From: Microbispora hainanensis
GTDB taxonomy: Bacteria; Actinomycetota; Actinomycetes; Streptosporangiales; Streptosporangiaceae
Length of the DNA: 62,081 bases
Assembly (NCBI RefSeq): GCF_006874475.1
Contig: NZ_VIRM01000056.1
Span: forward strand, 1 to 62,081
Reading direction: 5' to 3'
Shown: positions 60,306 through 62,081 of the stretch, in pieces
Layout: every line of letters starts with the position of its first letter
Position numbering within the stretch: position 1 is the stretch's first letter
Translations under genes and position numbers: made by a program
The notes under the pieces: model-generated
Told to the model about the DNA's origin: nothing
Database searches by the model: none
Seen by the model: the letters and a program-made list of their open reading frames with translations, nothing else

Positions 60306-60695
60306 TCAGAGCGCGCCGGGGCTCTTGGCCAGGTCCCGTACGATCTGGATCAGCTCGGCCGGGTCGAACGGCTTCGTGAGATAGGCGTCGACGCCGATGT
60401 CGTAGCCCCGCCTGCGGTCGTCCTCCTGGGCCCGGGCGGTGATGAGCATGACCTTGATGTGCCGGGTGCTCGGGTCCTCCCGCAGCCGCGTGGCCGTCTC
60501 CCAGCCGTCCAGGCGCGGCATCATCACGTCGAGCGTGATCACATCGGGATCCACGTCATGGACGCGGTCCAAGCAGTCCTGCCCGTCGTACGCGGTCTCG
60601 ACCTCGAACCCCTCCAGGGTCAGGTTGACCGCTATGAGCTGCCGGATGACCTCGTCGTCATCCACGACCAGCACACGTCCCAGAAGCTCGCCCAC
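60306..60695 (-). CDS. Single-domain response regulator
   Basis: A 129-residue CheY-like receiver with VVDDDEVIRQL, the phospho-acceptor Asp in ITLDVMMPRLDGW and KPFD with the conserved Lys. No output domain follows. GTG at 60695 is preferred because TAGCTT lies 7 bp upstream (leaderless). Its kinase is not in the window. Confidence 0.9.
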   Translation of the reverse strand: MGELLGRVLVVDDDEVIRQLIAVNLTLEGFEVETAYDGQDCLDRVHDVDPDVITLDVMMPRLDGWETATRLREDPSTRHIKVMLITARAQEDDRRRGYDIGVDAYLTKPFDPAELIQIVRDLAKSPGAL

Positions 60696-60823
60696 GGCGG
60701 CAAAGCTAGCCAATGAGACGGGGCGGGCGCGCGGTTTTCGCTGATCTACATCCCCGCGCTCCCGGCGGGCCGTAATGATGTCACGAAGGGCCTTCAAGTC
60801 CTGGTAGCCTTATCAGCGGTTGA

Positions 60824-60895
60824 GCCCCCTTAGCTCAGGGGATAGAGCACCGGCCTCCGGAGCCGGGTGCGCAGGTTCGAATCCTGCAGGGGGCA
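60824..60895 (+). tRNA. tRNA-Arg (anticodon CCG)
   Basis: A 72-nt cloverleaf: acceptor GCCCCCT/AGGGGGC, D-arm TAGCTCAGGGGATAGAGC, anticodon arm CCGGC-CTCCGGA-GCCGG (CCG at positions 34-36), T-arm GCAGG-TTCGAAT-CCTGC. The discriminator is A and CCA is not encoded. IS fragments begin immediately downstream. Confidence 0.97.
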
Positions 60896-60919
60896 CCTTG
60901 TGATGTCGCAAGACATCGG

Positions 60920-60949
60920 AAACCCTCGAACCTACGGGTTCGGGGGTTT
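60920..60949 (+). terminator. Hairpin terminator after tRNA-Arg
   Basis: AAACCC-T-CGAACC pairs with GGGTTCG-G-GGGTTT around a 3-nt loop, followed by TCTTTGTG. A smaller hairpin, GATGTC-GCAA-GACATC, lies at 60902-60917. The end of the IS481 fragment overlaps it. Confidence 0.8.
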
Positions 60950-61519
60950 CTTTGTGTACTGGGGTTGGTAGTCGCGGGTGGGGTCGATGGTCAGCTCGCG
61001 GAGGAGTTCTCCGGTGGTGGCGTTGACCACGCGGACGTGGAGATCGTCGACGAGCAGGATGACGTGGGTTCGGGCGTGGGTTCGTCCGATGCCGATGTGG
61101 TGGAGCCGGCCGCTGATCCGCAGGGTGACGACGCCGGTGTGGTCGACGGGGTCGTGGCGGACCCGGGTGTGGGTGTCGCCTTCGCGGCTGCCGGATGGTT
61201 GGGCCTTGGGCCGGGTGCTGTAGGCCGTGGCGGGGGTGGCCCGGTGCGGCAGCGACCGGTGGGGGCGGTGGTGGTTGTAGGCGTCGGCGAAGCGGTCGAT
61301 GAAGGTTTGTAAGTCGCCGATGGTGGTGGGCTGGTCGGGCTGGGCGCGTAGCCATTTTTTCATGGTCTGCTGGAACCGTTCGACTTTTCCGCAGGTGGTG
61401 GGGTGGTTGGGGGTGCAGTTCTTCTGGATCAGGTGCAGGCGGCGTAGTTCGCTTTCGAAGGCGTTGCGGCCGCCGCGGCCGCCGGCCAGGCGGGTGGTGA
61501 AGACCATGCCGTTGAGTTC
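60932..61519 (-). pseudogene. IS481-family transposase, 5'-truncated
   Basis: About 195 codons from GAACTCAACGGCATGGTC to the stop encode the C-terminal part of an IS481 DDE transposase: NGMVFTTRLAGGRGGRN, VERFQQTMKKWL, DAYNHHRPHRSLPHR and a C-terminal domain ending DPTRDYQP. TAG at 61520-61522 cuts the frame just upstream and the N-terminal half with the first two catalytic Asp is missing. Confidence 0.9.
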
Positions 61520-61529
61520 CTAATGGATG

Positions 61530-61874
61530 TCAACCCCGCAGGGTCGTAGCGTGGTGGGTGGACGGGCCAGGCGATGGAGCGCCTTGCGACTTCTTGCTTC
61601 GCCGGCCCCTTCCCTTGAAGGCGTCTATGTGGGTGGTGCGTCTGGCTGCGCGTAGGTCCGCCGGGACGGTGTAGCGCTTGACGATGATGGCTCGCGCCTC
61701 AGCAGGGTCAACCGGTCGCCCATCGGTGTCGTGCAGGCTGTAGCGCTCTCCTCGCCGTCAGCAGGCCGCTATCCGGGTAAGCAGACTGGTCGCGACGTGA
61801 CAGATCGCGGAGTTGTGGTGCTTGCCTTCGCTAACCATCAGCCGGTGGTACTTGGCCGCCAGGGCGGGATCAGA
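61530..61874 (-). pseudogene. IS110-family transposase C-terminal remnant with internal TGA
   Basis: This minus-strand frame reads DPALAAKYHRLMVSEGKHHN, then SAICHVATSLLTRIAAC, TGA (61758-61760) where IS110 enzymes have Trp, then RRGERYSLHDTDGRPVDPAEA and VKRYTVPADLR. A second TGA (61875-61877) ends the similarity upstream. It directly abuts the IS481 fragment. No complete element or ends are recognised. Confidence 0.85.
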
Positions 61875-61960
61875 TCAGAGCAGAGCGTCGTTAGCGTCCA
61901 CGGGAGTGGTGTGCGGGTGATCTTTCCCCTGGTGTGACGCGAGAGATCCATGTGACAAGG

Positions 61961-62022
61961 GACGGCCACTTCGTAATCCTTCGATTCGCACATTCAGACA
62001 CGAAGGGGATGAAGTGGCCGTC
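61961..62022 (+). promoter_or_regulatory. Hairpin sequestering the RBS of the IS256 transposase
   Basis: GACGGCCACTTC (61961-61972) pairs with GAAGTGGCCGTC (62011-62022), and ATCCTTCG (61976-61983) with CGAAGGGGAT (62001-62010). The second arm contains the RBS and GTG start of the transposase, as in insertion sequences that block translation from read-through mRNA. Confidence 0.65.
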
Positions 62023-62081
62023 AATGACATTGTGCCCGCTGCCGGGGACTACTTCGACGAGACTCTCGCCGCGGCGAGCCT
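62014..62081 (+). CDS. IS256-family transposase, N-terminus (3' end outside window)
   Basis: GTG at 62014 opens VAVNDIVPAAGDYFDETLAA, which resembles the beginning of actinobacterial IS256 (mutator-type) transposases. GAAGGGG is 5 bp upstream, inside a hairpin. Only 22 codons are visible, so the assignment is provisional. Confidence 0.55.
   Translation, partial: MAVNDIVPAAGDYFDETLAAAS

Noticed and set aside
60813..61355. 181-codon minus-strand ORF ending PPAGFEPAHPAPEAGALSPE
   Set aside because: The terminal peptide is the antisense translation of the tRNA-Arg gene, a well-known annotation artefact, and the rest overlaps the IS481 remnant.

Overview
The window is a high-GC (about 70% or more) actinomycete chromosome segment. 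GTG and TTG starts, leaderless promoters, Tat and lipoprotein signals and the gene families present fit the Streptosporangiales (Streptosporangium, Nonomuraea or Microbispora-like), but no marker here fixes the genus. No CRISPR array, prophage or classical antibiotic gene cluster is visible. Most of it is ordinary saprophyte chromosome: polysaccharide and peptidoglycan scavenging, transporters each paired with a regulator, and two-component systems. The right edge is a graveyard of insertion sequences behind a tRNA-Arg.

Layout. 1-9.2 kb: 3' end of a secreted pectate lyase, an M20 peptidase, a class III aminotransferase plus alanine dehydrogenase, a Sel1-repeat protein, a secreted protein broken by a frameshift, and a copper-type membrane protein with a Cys-rich 66-residue partner. 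9.4-21.9 kb: a probable peptidoglycan-recycling block made of an SBP_bac_5 ABC importer with two permeases and two ATPases, MurQ etherase, an RpiR/MurR-type regulator, a Tat-exported DigH-like glycosidase and AnmK kinase, with a CMD/TetR pair inserted. 22-34.4 kb: MerR, MFS/TetR pair, NarL-type two-component system, gamma-glutamyltransferase, Baeyer-Villiger monooxygenase, SURF1, small membrane proteins, hemerythrin and an OmpR-type regulator. 34.4-38.2 kb: one 1269-codon frame joins a histidine kinase to a DUF4173-like membrane domain through a long repeat-rich linker. 38.3-46 kb: D-aminoacylase, a remnant of apolipoprotein N-acyltransferase, a lipoprotein, a frameshifted hydrolase, then a D-amino-acid deaminase-like gene, RidA and an unrecognised protein. 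46-57.3 kb: beta-glucoside uptake operon (SBP, two permeases, GH1, LacI) and a GH16-CBM6 beta-glucanase sharing LacI-type operators with it; AraC, DUF1772, PadR and MFS lie between. 57.3-62 kb: DUF5666-like secreted protein, TetR/hydrolase pair, LysE exporter, single-domain response regulator, tRNA-Arg(CCG), then IS481, IS110 and IS256 pieces.

Common threads. (1) Carbon scavenging: the importer, MurQ, AnmK and the secreted glycosidase make a coherent recycling pathway, and the GH1, SBP and GH16 genes make a beta-glucan regulon. (2) Short tandem repeats are unusually frequent. At six or more gene ends the unit contains the stop codon, and in four proteins (MurQ, SURF1, AraC, histidine kinase) an in-frame repeat has expanded. 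(3) Four coding sequences are interrupted: frameshifts near 7172 and 41950, and TGG-to-TGA nonsense at 49695 and 61758. Either this genome is decaying at these places or the sequence carries errors; read-level checking would decide. All functional assignments come from reading translated motifs; no database search was possible.
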